DNA of 26,796 bases from RGIG3009 sp045603285 (lineage in GTDB: Bacteria; Bacillota; Clostridia; Oscillospirales; Acutalibacteraceae). The position numbers and the translations under genes were made by a program. Positions 17,315 to 24,969 of the stretch are shown one piece after another. The notes beneath the pieces are model-generated. The model did not search any database. It was not told the origin of the DNA and was given only the letters and a program-made list of their open reading frames with translations. Every line of letters starts with the position of its first letter. Position 1 is the stretch's first letter. The stretch lies in NCBI GenBank assembly GCA_045603285.1, contig JAZULW010000005.1, positions 1 through 26,796 of the forward strand, given 5' to 3'.

Positions 17315-18676
17315 TCAACCGACCATAATCCGTTCTTCAGGATAACGGATGGCATTATTTTTGTGGGGATTTCCCGAAAGGGTAACCGTTACCGTAAGCA
17401 GCCCTACACGGCCCATAAACATCGTGAGGATCAACAAAAAGCGGGAAAGCGGTTCAAGAGAAGCGGTAATACCGGTGGAAAGCCCCACCGTTGCGCAAGC
17501 GGAAACAACCTCATACAAGACATGCGGCAACGATGGAGAATGGCCAGCCGCTGATTCTATGATACAAATGAAGAGGGTGTTTGTCAATACAACTGATAAG
17601 GCTATCAGCAAAATAGCGTAGGCTTTTCGTATCAGTTGGGTAGGCAAGCGATGTTTTCCTGCGTTGTAATCTTCTTGTTGTAAAACGACGGATTTAAGCC
17701 CGATAAACGTGGCGAACAGTGTCGTTGTTTTGATACCTCCGCCCGTAGAGGCAGGGGAAGCGCCGATAAACATAAACAAAAGGCTAACCAGTAATCCTGC
17801 CGAAGAGAGGCCTGCTTGACCGAGAGAATCAAATCCGGCTGTTCGCAAGGTAACCGATTGGAAGGCGGCAAGTAAGAGCTTGTCGCCAAACGAAAACGTG
17901 TTCTTTCCGAGAGTTTGCGGATTGTTCCATTCGGTAACCAAAATGAAAAGTGTTCCGAAAACAAGTAAAATCAGCGTGACCGATAACACAACGCGCGTGT
18001 GTAAGGACAAGCCCTTTTTGGAGGGGCGACAGAGTTCAACCACTACGGCAAAACCGATGCCACCGATGATGATGAGGGCCATCAACACAAGCGAAAGGAG
18101 GGGATCGGTTTGATAATTGACAATGGAACATTCAAAACCAAACGGGTCAAAACCGGCATTGCAAAATGCCGAAACCGAAAGAAAGCAACTATAGAATATC
18201 CCAGTTCCCACTCCGTATTCGGGAATGAGGCGAATCATCAATACCATAGCGCCAAGTATTTCGGTTGCAAAGGTGACAGCAACGGCGTGTAATACCAGTT
18301 TGTTTAAGCCTTGCAAAGAATCGGAACCAAATGATTCTTGCAGCAACAGACGCTCGCGCAGAGAAATGTGTTTGCCGATGATGATAAATAAGATGGCCGC
18401 AACCGTCATAAACCCCAAACCGCCGATTTGGATGAGGAGCATAATAACGAGTTTTCCAAAAAACGAAAAAGCAAGGCCGGTATTAACCACCGTAAGTCCC
18501 GTCACACAAACCGCAGACGTAGAGGTGAAAAGCGCATCAAAAAAAGAGAGCGGATGCGAAGGGTCTTCGGAGGAAAAGGGGAGGGAAAGCAAAAGAGCAC
18601 CCAGCATAATAATCAGTAAAAAGCCAACAGTCAATACACGTGTGGGTGGCCACCCTTTGCGAACAACTTGTTTCAT
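17315..18676 (-). CDS. ktrB: Potassium channel subunit KtrB (Trk/Ktr/HKT family)
   Basis: A 453-residue membrane protein that carries potassium uptake driven by membrane potential, often with Na+ coupling. It has the four membrane-pore-membrane repeats of the superfamily, each with a selectivity-filter glycine: AVCVTGLTV, AFCNAGFDPFG, TLRTAGFDSLG and CATVGLSTGIT. Length fits KtrB and not the longer TrkH. The ATG start has GAGGAA upstream. It follows recG by only 15 bases and precedes ktrA by 11, so recG, ktrB and ktrA probably share one transcript. A KtrA-type regulator encoded alongside completes the system. Confidence 0.95.
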   Translation of the reverse strand: MKQVVRKGWPPTRVLTVGFLLIIMLGALLLSLPFSSEDPSHPLSFFDALFTSTSAVCVTGLTVVNTGLAFSFFGKLVIMLLIQIGGLGFMTVAAILFIIIGKHISLRERLLLQESFGSDSLQGLNKLVLHAVAVTFATEILGAMVLMIRLIPEYGVGTGIFYSCFLSVSAFCNAGFDPFGFECSIVNYQTDPLLSLVLMALIIIGGIGFAVVVELCRPSKKGLSLHTRVVLSVTLILLVFGTLFILVTEWNNPQTLGKNTFSFGDKLLLAAFQSVTLRTAGFDSLGQAGLSSAGLLVSLLFMFIGASPASTGGGIKTTTLFATFIGLKSVVLQQEDYNAGKHRLPTQLIRKAYAILLIALSVVLTNTLFICIIESAAGHSPSLPHVLYEVVSACATVGLSTGITASLEPLSRFLLILTMFMGRVGLLTVTVTLSGNPHKNNAIRYPEERIMVG

Positions 18677-18691
18677 ATATATTCCTCGTTT

Positions 18692-20737
18692 TCAGTTTAG
18701 TACTTGACTGCCCGTGCGGCCAAACAATTGTGCAACCGCTTGCGCGAGCAAATGGTTTTGCGGTGACGAAAGAGTAGGATCTTGCGTATAAATATCACGC
18801 GCAGCATCTTGTGCTGTTTTGAGAACCGATACATCCGAGAGCAAATTCGCAATTTTCATTTCGGGTAATCCGTGTTGACGATCCCCGAAAAAATCTCCGG
18901 GTCCGCGCTGCTGCAAATCTTCATCGGCGATACGGAACCCATCCGTAGTTTTGCACATAACCGAAAGACGCGCTTTTGCTTCGGGGTTTTGTGCATCGGA
19001 GATCAAAATGCACGAGGATGCGTGAATGCCGCGCCCGACACGGCCACGCAGTTGGTGCAATTGCGCAAGGCCGAAACGCTCGGCGTTTTCAATTACCATC
19101 AAAACAGCATTGGGCACATCTACACCCACTTCCACAACCGTGGTGGAAATCAAAAGGGAGATGCGGTTTTCAGAAAAATCGCGCATTACCTGTTCTTTTT
19201 CCTTTGGCTTCATTTTCCCGTGAAGCAAACCGACGGTATAGCCTTTAAACGGTCCCGCGGCTAATTTTTCGGCATATTGGGTTGCCGCTATCAGGTCGGT
19301 TTCGCCCTCTTCTACAAGCGGACAAACAATGTATGCTTGCCGCCCCTCATCGATATGTTTGCGGATATATCCAAATGCGCGACTGCGCTTATCCGTGCCA
19401 ATGGCGTATGTTTGAATGGGTGTTCTGCCGGGAGGCAGTTCATTTAATACGGAAATATCCAAATCGCCGTATATTATCAAAGCCAATGTGCGCGGAATGG
19501 GGGTAGCAGACATAACAAGTAAATGGGGGTTTTGCCCTTTTTCGGCAAGCGTTGTCCGTTGGCGAACACCAAATCGGTGTTGTTCATCAGTAATGACAAG
19601 TCCGAGTGACGAAAACGCAACCGATTCGGACAAAAGCGCATGCGTACCGACAACAAACTGTATCGAGCCGTCTTTCACACCGTTTAGCACGGCGCTTTTT
19701 TGTGTTTTGGTCATAGAACCTGTTAACAGGCCAACGTGGATGTCGGTGTTTTTTTCAAACAATTTGGAAAGTGAGCGATAATGTTGTTCAGCTAAAATTT
19801 CGGTAGGTGCCATCATCGCGCACTGGAAACCACCTCGGATCATACAATAGGCTACACACGCCGCTACGGCGGTCTTACCACTGCCGACATCGCCTTGCAA
19901 CAAACGGTTCATCGGAGTTGTGCCACGCATATCGCGGACACAGTCTGCGACGGCGCGCTGTTGAGCGCTGGTCATGGTGAAGGGAAGAAAAGCGGCAAAT
20001 TCACCCGAATGATCCTCCCTCAACTGCGCGCAGGTGGTGGCTTTTGTGCGTCCTTTTAGACGCAAAAGGCCCAATTGCAATAACAAGAGTTCTTCAAAAA
20101 CCAAGCGATTGCGCGCCGTTTGCAAGGCGGTATGGTCGGTGGGAAAATGAATATTTTCAAGCGCGTAGCGATGGGTACAAAGGGCGTAGCGCTGCCGCAA
20201 TTCAAAGGGGAGGATATCCTCCTCTAGTTGCTTGTCCAATTCGAGTAAAGCGGTAGCAACGGACTTTTCAATGATGCGCGAGGTAAGGCCGCCCGTTAAC
20301 GGATAAATAGGGCGGATACGTGCGCCGGTTTCCGCCGGCTCAATGAGAGGGGAGGACATTTCGGGCTGACGGTATGTTCCCGTGACCGAGCCAAAAAAAA
20401 GATATTCTTGTCCCCTCTCGATTTTGGCGGCAGCATATTTGTTGTTGAAAAGGGTAACGCGCATAACACCGGTGGCATCGGAGGCGGAAAAGCGGTAAAG
20501 GGATAATCCTTTACGAACAAACTGCTCTGTCGGTTTTGTGAGGGCTTTGGCTTTTATGCAACAGGGCGTGTCAAACGAAACGTCGCACAAACGTGTAATG
20601 ACTGACCAATCCTCATAGTGACGGGGGTAGTGGGCGAGAAGGTCGCCGACGGTGATGATGCCAAGCCGTGCGAAAAGTTGTGCCCGTTTTTCGCCCACGC
20701 CTTTCAAATATTGAATCGACGTTTGTTCTGTCAACAC
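18692..20737 (-). CDS. recG: ATP-dependent DNA helicase RecG
   Basis: A 681-residue superfamily 2 helicase that regresses stalled replication forks and processes Holliday junctions and R-loops. An N-terminal wedge/OB domain (about 1-240) precedes the helicase core. It has Walker A LQGDVGSGKTA (Lys288), the DExx motif ITDEQHRFGVRQR, the motif SATPIPRTLAL, and the C-terminal motif VI region LRGRVGRG. Length matches the family (about 680-690). The start is a GTG at 20737 with GGAGGTG nine bases upstream. It lies in the conserved Firmicute order downstream of asp23-fakA, but an intrinsic terminator sits just ahead, so its expression may be partly separate. Confidence 0.97.
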   Translation of the reverse strand: MLTEQTSIQYLKGVGEKRAQLFARLGIITVGDLLAHYPRHYEDWSVITRLCDVSFDTPCCIKAKALTKPTEQFVRKGLSLYRFSASDATGVMRVTLFNNKYAAAKIERGQEYLFFGSVTGTYRQPEMSSPLIEPAETGARIRPIYPLTGGLTSRIIEKSVATALLELDKQLEEDILPFELRQRYALCTHRYALENIHFPTDHTALQTARNRLVFEELLLLQLGLLRLKGRTKATTCAQLREDHSGEFAAFLPFTMTSAQQRAVADCVRDMRGTTPMNRLLQGDVGSGKTAVAACVAYCMIRGGFQCAMMAPTEILAEQHYRSLSKLFEKNTDIHVGLLTGSMTKTQKSAVLNGVKDGSIQFVVGTHALLSESVAFSSLGLVITDEQHRFGVRQRTTLAEKGQNPHLLVMSATPIPRTLALIIYGDLDISVLNELPPGRTPIQTYAIGTDKRSRAFGYIRKHIDEGRQAYIVCPLVEEGETDLIAATQYAEKLAAGPFKGYTVGLLHGKMKPKEKEQVMRDFSENRISLLISTTVVEVGVDVPNAVLMVIENAERFGLAQLHQLRGRVGRGIHASSCILISDAQNPEAKARLSVMCKTTDGFRIADEDLQQRGPGDFFGDRQHGLPEMKIANLLSDVSVLKTAQDAARDIYTQDPTLSSPQNHLLAQAVAQLFGRTGSQVLN

Positions 20738-20759
20738 CGTATAGTCACCTCCTCATTGC

Positions 20760-20790
20760 AAAAACCGACGAAACCCGAAGGTGTCGTCGG
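20760..20790 (-). terminator. intrinsic terminator between fakA and recG
   Basis: Read on the minus strand, CCGACGA and TCGTCGG form a stem with an inner ACC/GGT pairing around a TTCG tetraloop, and TTTTT follows immediately. It starts 8 bases after the fakA stop, and its T-run ends a few bases ahead of the recG ribosome site, so it should weaken read-through into recG, ktrB and ktrA. Confidence 0.75.
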
Positions 20791-20798
20791 CTTTGACA

Positions 20799-22463
20799 TC
20801 ATTCAACAGAAACAAAGTAATAATAAACCGGTTGTCCGCCGTTGATAACGGTAATATCCACGTCGTTGCCCACCTTAGCGGCAATGGCGGATTTGGCAAC
20901 CTCGGCTTCTTCCTCGGTAACGCCTTCACCGAACATCAGCGTAATGAACGATACGCTCTTACCCGCCAAACGACGCGACGAAACGATGGATTTGGCTAGT
21001 TTTACAACTGAAGTCGAAACGGAAGAACCGACAAAACTGAGTTTGCCGTTTTCCATTGCTAAAATATCGCCTTCTTTGATGGCGCGGTTTTCAAAATCAC
21101 TGTCACGTGCGGCAAACGTAAGCGAACCCGTCGTTACATTGTCGGCGGCTTGCATCATCGCCGTAAGGTTATCTTCCACCGATGCATCCGGATCAAAATT
21201 GAGGAGCGCGGCGACACCTTGCGGAATGGTGCGGGTAGGCAACACGCACACGCGGCGATCGGCCAACGGAACGGCTTGTTCGGCCGCCAAAATGATATTT
21301 TTGTTGTTGGGGAACACGTATACCACTTTCGCGGGTGTTGCTTCCACCGCGTGCAAAATATCGTCCGTAGAGGGGTTCATTGTTTGACCGCCGGATACCA
21401 CATTGGCGCAACCGAGATCGGTAAACAAATTACGCAAACCGTCACCGGCCGCTACGGCAACAAAACCGAATTCTTCTTCCGGCTCAACCTTTTGTGGGGG
21501 TTGGGGAGCGGCGGTTTCTTCAGAATCTGCCCAAGCGGCATTTTCGTGTTGAATGCGCATATTTTCCACTTTAACAGTTTCGAACTGCCCGTATTGCATA
21601 CCTTTGGAAAGCGCTTTTCCGGGATCATTGGTGTGAACGTGAACTTTGATGATTTCATCGTCATCCACCACCACAACGCAGTCGCCAATGGATTCCAAAT
21701 AGGCGCGCAGTTGCAAGGGGTCTTTATCGCAACCTTTATCACGTGCCACGATAAACTCGGTGCAGTATGTAAAGGTGATATCGACATCAAATGCCCCTGC
21801 GGCGCTCACAGAAGGTGTGGGTGCGGCCGAAACCGCAGAATCGCCTTCCACCACAGCGCCGCCGTGGAACACGTCTTGCATAGCACGGAAAATGATGCAC
21901 AAACCTTGGCCGCCGGCATCCACCACACCGGCTTTTTTCAACGTGGGAAGCAAGTCGGGTGTGCGTTGCAAGGAAGCTTCGGCTTCTTCGCAAATGACAT
22001 CCCATACGTGCAAGGCAGAGGGATCGGTCAATGCGGCAACTTCCGCTTTTTCGGCGGCCTCACGCGCCACTGTCAAAATGGTACCTTCCGTGGGTTTCAT
22101 AACCGCTTTGTAAGCCGCCTCTACACCGAGTTTTAACGCATTGGCCAAATCAGCACCGCCGGCTTCTTCTTTGCCTTTGAGGCCTTTGGAAAAACCGCGG
22201 AACAACAACGACAGAATAACCCCCGAGTTACCGCGTGCACCGCGAAGCAATGCGGAAGAGGCGGTGTCGGCCGTCGCACTGACCGTAGGATCGGATAAAC
22301 GCGCCAACTCTCTGGCGGCGGCAGAAAAGGTCATCGACATATTGGTGCCGGTGTCGCCGTCCGGGACAGGGAACACGTTAAGGGCATCCACTTCTTGTTT
22401 CTTTTGCGCGAGGCAGTTCGATGCGGAGATCATCGCATCGCGCAACATCGTACCTTGAATCAA
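20799..22463 (-). CDS. fakA: Fatty acid kinase catalytic subunit FakA (DAK2/DegV-associated family)
   Basis: A 554-residue protein of the YloV/FakA family. With a FakB carrier protein it phosphorylates fatty acids with ATP to give acyl phosphates for phospholipid synthesis. The N-terminal DhaL-type kinase domain (about 1-200) shows NVFPVPDGDTGTNM, with metal-binding Asp35 and Asp37 (plus Asn41), and GARGNSGVILS. Middle and C-terminal domains follow as in FakA. The start is TTG at 22463 with AAAGGAG eight bases upstream, giving an N-terminus (IQGTMLRDAMISA) like the family. A GTG nine bases earlier overlaps the ribosome site and is rejected. It follows asp23 in the conserved asp23-fakA order. 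No fakB gene is in the window. Confidence 0.95.
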   Translation of the reverse strand: MIQGTMLRDAMISASNCLAQKKQEVDALNVFPVPDGDTGTNMSMTFSAAARELARLSDPTVSATADTASSALLRGARGNSGVILSLLFRGFSKGLKGKEEAGGADLANALKLGVEAAYKAVMKPTEGTILTVAREAAEKAEVAALTDPSALHVWDVICEEAEASLQRTPDLLPTLKKAGVVDAGGQGLCIIFRAMQDVFHGGAVVEGDSAVSAAPTPSVSAAGAFDVDITFTYCTEFIVARDKGCDKDPLQLRAYLESIGDCVVVVDDDEIIKVHVHTNDPGKALSKGMQYGQFETVKVENMRIQHENAAWADSEETAAPQPPQKVEPEEEFGFVAVAAGDGLRNLFTDLGCANVVSGGQTMNPSTDDILHAVEATPAKVVYVFPNNKNIILAAEQAVPLADRRVCVLPTRTIPQGVAALLNFDPDASVEDNLTAMMQAADNVTTGSLTFAARDSDFENRAIKEGDILAMENGKLSFVGSSVSTSVVKLAKSIVSSRRLAGKSVSFITLMFGEGVTEEEAEVAKSAIAAKVGNDVDITVINGGQPVYYYFVSVE

Positions 22464-22499
22464 ACAGAGCACTCCTTTAATTGTTGCCTGCGCAACGGT

Positions 22500-22853
22500 T
22501 TATTCGGCTTTCATACCGTCAACGTGAACGTTCACTTTTTTGACCATCAGACCGGTGGCCTCTTCAACCGTGTAGCGCACTTTGTTCACGATGCTTTTGG
22601 CGATTTCGGAAATATTCATACCGTAGATAACGCAAATGTGCAAATCCACGACCAGTTTGTTGTTTTCACTGCGAACGCGGATACCCTCGTCGGCAAAGGG
22701 GCGTTTGAAGAATACCGAACGCAATCCTTGACGGGTGCCGCTTTTGACCATACCGGCTACACCATAGCAAGAAGAAACGGCATTGCCGATGAGGTAGGAG
22801 AAATACTCTTGCGAGATCTCAATCATCCCCAAATGGTTGTCAATGCGGATCAT
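22500..22853 (-). CDS. Asp23/Gls24 family envelope stress protein (YloU-like)
   Basis: A 117-residue protein of the Asp23/Gls24 family (DUF322), small membrane-associated proteins linked to envelope stress in Firmicutes. The conserved pattern is present: IEISQEYFSYLIGNAV near the N-terminus, a GIRVRSENNKLVVDLHICV strand block, and a C-terminal VNVHVDGM. It is encoded just upstream of fakA, as yloU is of yloV. The start is the ATG at 22853; the only nearby purine-rich site (AAAGG) is about 14 bases away, so a GTG 15 bases upstream is a possible alternative. The open frame runs on to 23009 but crosses the divergent promoters, so that extension is not real. Confidence 0.92.
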   Translation of the reverse strand: MIRIDNHLGMIEISQEYFSYLIGNAVSSCYGVAGMVKSGTRQGLRSVFFKRPFADEGIRVRSENNKLVVDLHICVIYGMNISEIAKSIVNKVRYTVEEATGLMVKKVNVHVDGMKAE

Positions 22854-22896
22854 ACTACTAACACACACCTTTCTTTGTGCGAAATTTACCGCATAC

Positions 22897-22925
22897 AGTT
22901 TACCATAATTTCCGTCTAAAATCAA
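22897..22925 (-). promoter_or_regulatory. sigma-A promoter for the asp23-fakA operon
   Basis: On the minus strand TTGATT (plus-strand 22920-22925) and TAAACT (22897-22902) are spaced 17 bases apart, 44 bases ahead of the asp23 ATG. Confidence 0.55.
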
Positions 22926-22949
22926 GTGCGAATTTGAAAGGCGGAAATA

Positions 22950-22979
22950 TTGACAAAAACCGAGCGGATGACTTATAAT
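22950..22979 (+). promoter_or_regulatory. strong sigma-A promoter for aconitase
   Basis: Both elements match the consensus exactly: TTGACA (22950-22955) and TATAAT (22974-22979), with an 18-base spacer. It lies 28 bases ahead of the aconitase ATG and is divergent from the asp23 promoter. Confidence 0.85.
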
Positions 22980-23007
22980 AGGAAAGATTACAAAAGGGAG
23001 TGATACC

Positions 23008-24939
23008 ATGGGCGATACATTAGCACAAAAACTGATCCGTTCCCACTTGGTCAGCGGAGATATGACGGTGGGGGAAGAGATCGGTCTTCGTATTGATCAA
23101 ACCTTGACACAGGATGCAACGGGCACGATGGCGTATTTGGAATTTGAGGCTATCGGCGTTCCTCGTGTGCGTACCGAGCGTTCGGTTGCGTATATTGACC
23201 ATAACACCTTGCAGACCGGTTTTGAAAATGCAGATGATCATCGTTACATTCAAACCGTTTGCAAAAAACATGGACTATATTTCTCGCGTCCCGGCAACGG
23301 TATTTGCCATCAAGTACATTTGGAACGTTTCGGTATTCCGGGCAAAACCCTTATCGGGTCCGATAGCCACACGCCTACGGGCGGCGGTATCGGGATGCTT
23401 GCTTTCGGCGCCGGCGGTCTTGACGTAGCAGTAGCAATGGGCGGCGGTACATATTACATCACGATGCCGCGTATGGTTCGTATCAATCTTACGGGCAAGC
23501 TTTCTCCGTGGGTGGCGGCGAAAGATGTCATTTTGGAAGTGCTGCGCCGTATGTCCGTGAAGGGCGGCGTCGGCAAAATCGTGGAATACGGCGGCGAAGG
23601 TGTGAAAACGTTGTCGGTTCCCGAACGCGCTACCATCACCAATATGGGTGCGGAACTCGGTGCTTCCACCTCGATTTTTCCCTCAGACGAAATTACGCGC
23701 GAATTTATGAAAGCCCAAGGCCGCGAGGCGGATTGGGTGGCGCTTGCGCCCGATGAAGATGCGGTGTACGACGAAGTCATCGACATTGACCTTTCGGCAC
23801 TTCGTCCGTTGGCGGCTTGCCCGCATTCTCCCGATGCGGTGAAGGCGGTGGAGGATATCGGGCCCATCGCTGTGGACCAATGCTGCATCGGTTCTTGCAC
23901 CAACTCGTCGCTGATGGATATGCTGAAAGTGGCGGCTATTCTCAAAGGCAAAACTGTACATCCCAACGTTAGTTTGTCCATCGCCCCCGGTTCTAAACAA
24001 GTCTACAATATGCTTGCTCAAAACGGTGCATTGGCCGACTTGATTGCCGCCGGTGCTCGTATTTTGGAATGTGCTTGCGGTCCGTGCATCGGTATGGGCC
24101 AATCTCCCAACTCCAAGGGTGTGTCGCTTCGCACTTTTAACCGTAACTTTGAAGGCCGTTCCGGCACGGCAGATGGGCAAGTGTATCTTGTCAGCCCCGA
24201 AACGGCAGCAGTGTCCGCGCTTACGGGTGTGCTTACCGATCCCCGCACGATGGGCGAAATGCCGATTATCAATATGCCGAAATCCTTCCTTATCAACGAT
24301 AATATGATCGTGCCTCCCGTGCCGGAAGAGGAAATGGATAGCGTGGAAATCGTGCGTGGCCCCAACATCAAACCTTTCCCCAAAACGGCACCGCTGGCTG
24401 AGAGCATTACTGCCAACGTGTTGCTGAAAGTAGAAGATAACATTACGACCGACCATATTATGCCCGCCGGCGCCAAAATTTTGCCGCTTAGATCCAATAT
24501 TCCCGCGATTTCGGAACATTGCTTTGTGCGGTGCGATCCCGAATTTCCATCGCGTTGCCACAAAGAGGGAAGTGGTTTCATCATCGGCGGTTCCAACTAC
24601 GGACAGGGCAGTTCTCGTGAACATGCCGCCTTGGCTCCGTTGTACCTCGGCATCAAAGCCGTTATCGTGAAATCGTTTGCTCGTATCCACGTGGCCAATC
24701 TCATCAATGCGGGCATTTTGCCACTTACCTTTAAGAACGAAGCGGACTACGATGCCATTTCGCTTGGCGACCGGCTATCTTTGCCGGATGTACGCCGCCG
24801 TTTGGAAAACAAAGAAGATATTGTTCTCCAAAACGAAACGACGGGCGCTGTTATTGAACTTAACAGCAATTTCTCAGACCGCCAAATTGCGATGTTGCTT
24901 GCCGGTGGTTTGCTGGATTACACACGCGAAAACGGATAA
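23008..24939 (+). CDS. acn: Aconitate hydratase (aconitase, short form)
   Basis: A 643-residue aconitase, which interconverts citrate and isocitrate in the TCA cycle and glutamate synthesis. The three iron-sulfur ligands are seen: Cys297 in IGSCTNSS, and Cys357 and Cys360 in ACGPCIGMG. Early substrate motifs GSDSHTPTGGGIG and a C-terminal swivel domain with GGSNYGQGSSREHAALAP are present, so both halves are fused in one chain. The length is that of the short, isopropylmalate-isomerase-like aconitases of Clostridia and not the roughly 900-residue AcnA. The ATG start has GGGAG seven bases upstream. No citrate synthase or isocitrate dehydrogenase is in the window. 3-Isopropylmalate or homoaconitate activity is less likely for a single chain of this kind. 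Confidence 0.94.
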   Translation: MGDTLAQKLIRSHLVSGDMTVGEEIGLRIDQTLTQDATGTMAYLEFEAIGVPRVRTERSVAYIDHNTLQTGFENADDHRYIQTVCKKHGLYFSRPGNGICHQVHLERFGIPGKTLIGSDSHTPTGGGIGMLAFGAGGLDVAVAMGGGTYYITMPRMVRINLTGKLSPWVAAKDVILEVLRRMSVKGGVGKIVEYGGEGVKTLSVPERATITNMGAELGASTSIFPSDEITREFMKAQGREADWVALAPDEDAVYDEVIDIDLSALRPLAACPHSPDAVKAVEDIGPIAVDQCCIGSCTNSSLMDMLKVAAILKGKTVHPNVSLSIAPGSKQVYNMLAQNGALADLIAAGARILECACGPCIGMGQSPNSKGVSLRTFNRNFEGRSGTADGQVYLVSPETAAVSALTGVLTDPRTMGEMPIINMPKSFLINDNMIVPPVPEEEMDSVEIVRGPNIKPFPKTAPLAESITANVLLKVEDNITTDHIMPAGAKILPLRSNIPAISEHCFVRCDPEFPSRCHKEGSGFIIGGSNYGQGSSREHAALAPLYLGIKAVIVKSFARIHVANLINAGILPLTFKNEADYDAISLGDRLSLPDVRRRLENKEDIVLQNETTGAVIELNSNFSDRQIAMLLAGGLLDYTRENG

Positions 24940-24969
24940 CTCCATTACTTGTCGGAAAGGAGGGCCATG

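Noticed and set aside
21150..22136. Long plus-strand open frame opposite fakA
   Set aside because: It is rich in His, Cys and Phe with no family pattern and lies fully antisense to a clear FakA coding region; it is a codon-bias shadow.
23683..24690. Long minus-strand open frame opposite aconitase
   Set aside because: It overlaps the conserved aconitase cysteine motifs on the other strand, has shadow-type composition, and lacks a ribosome site or recognisable domain.
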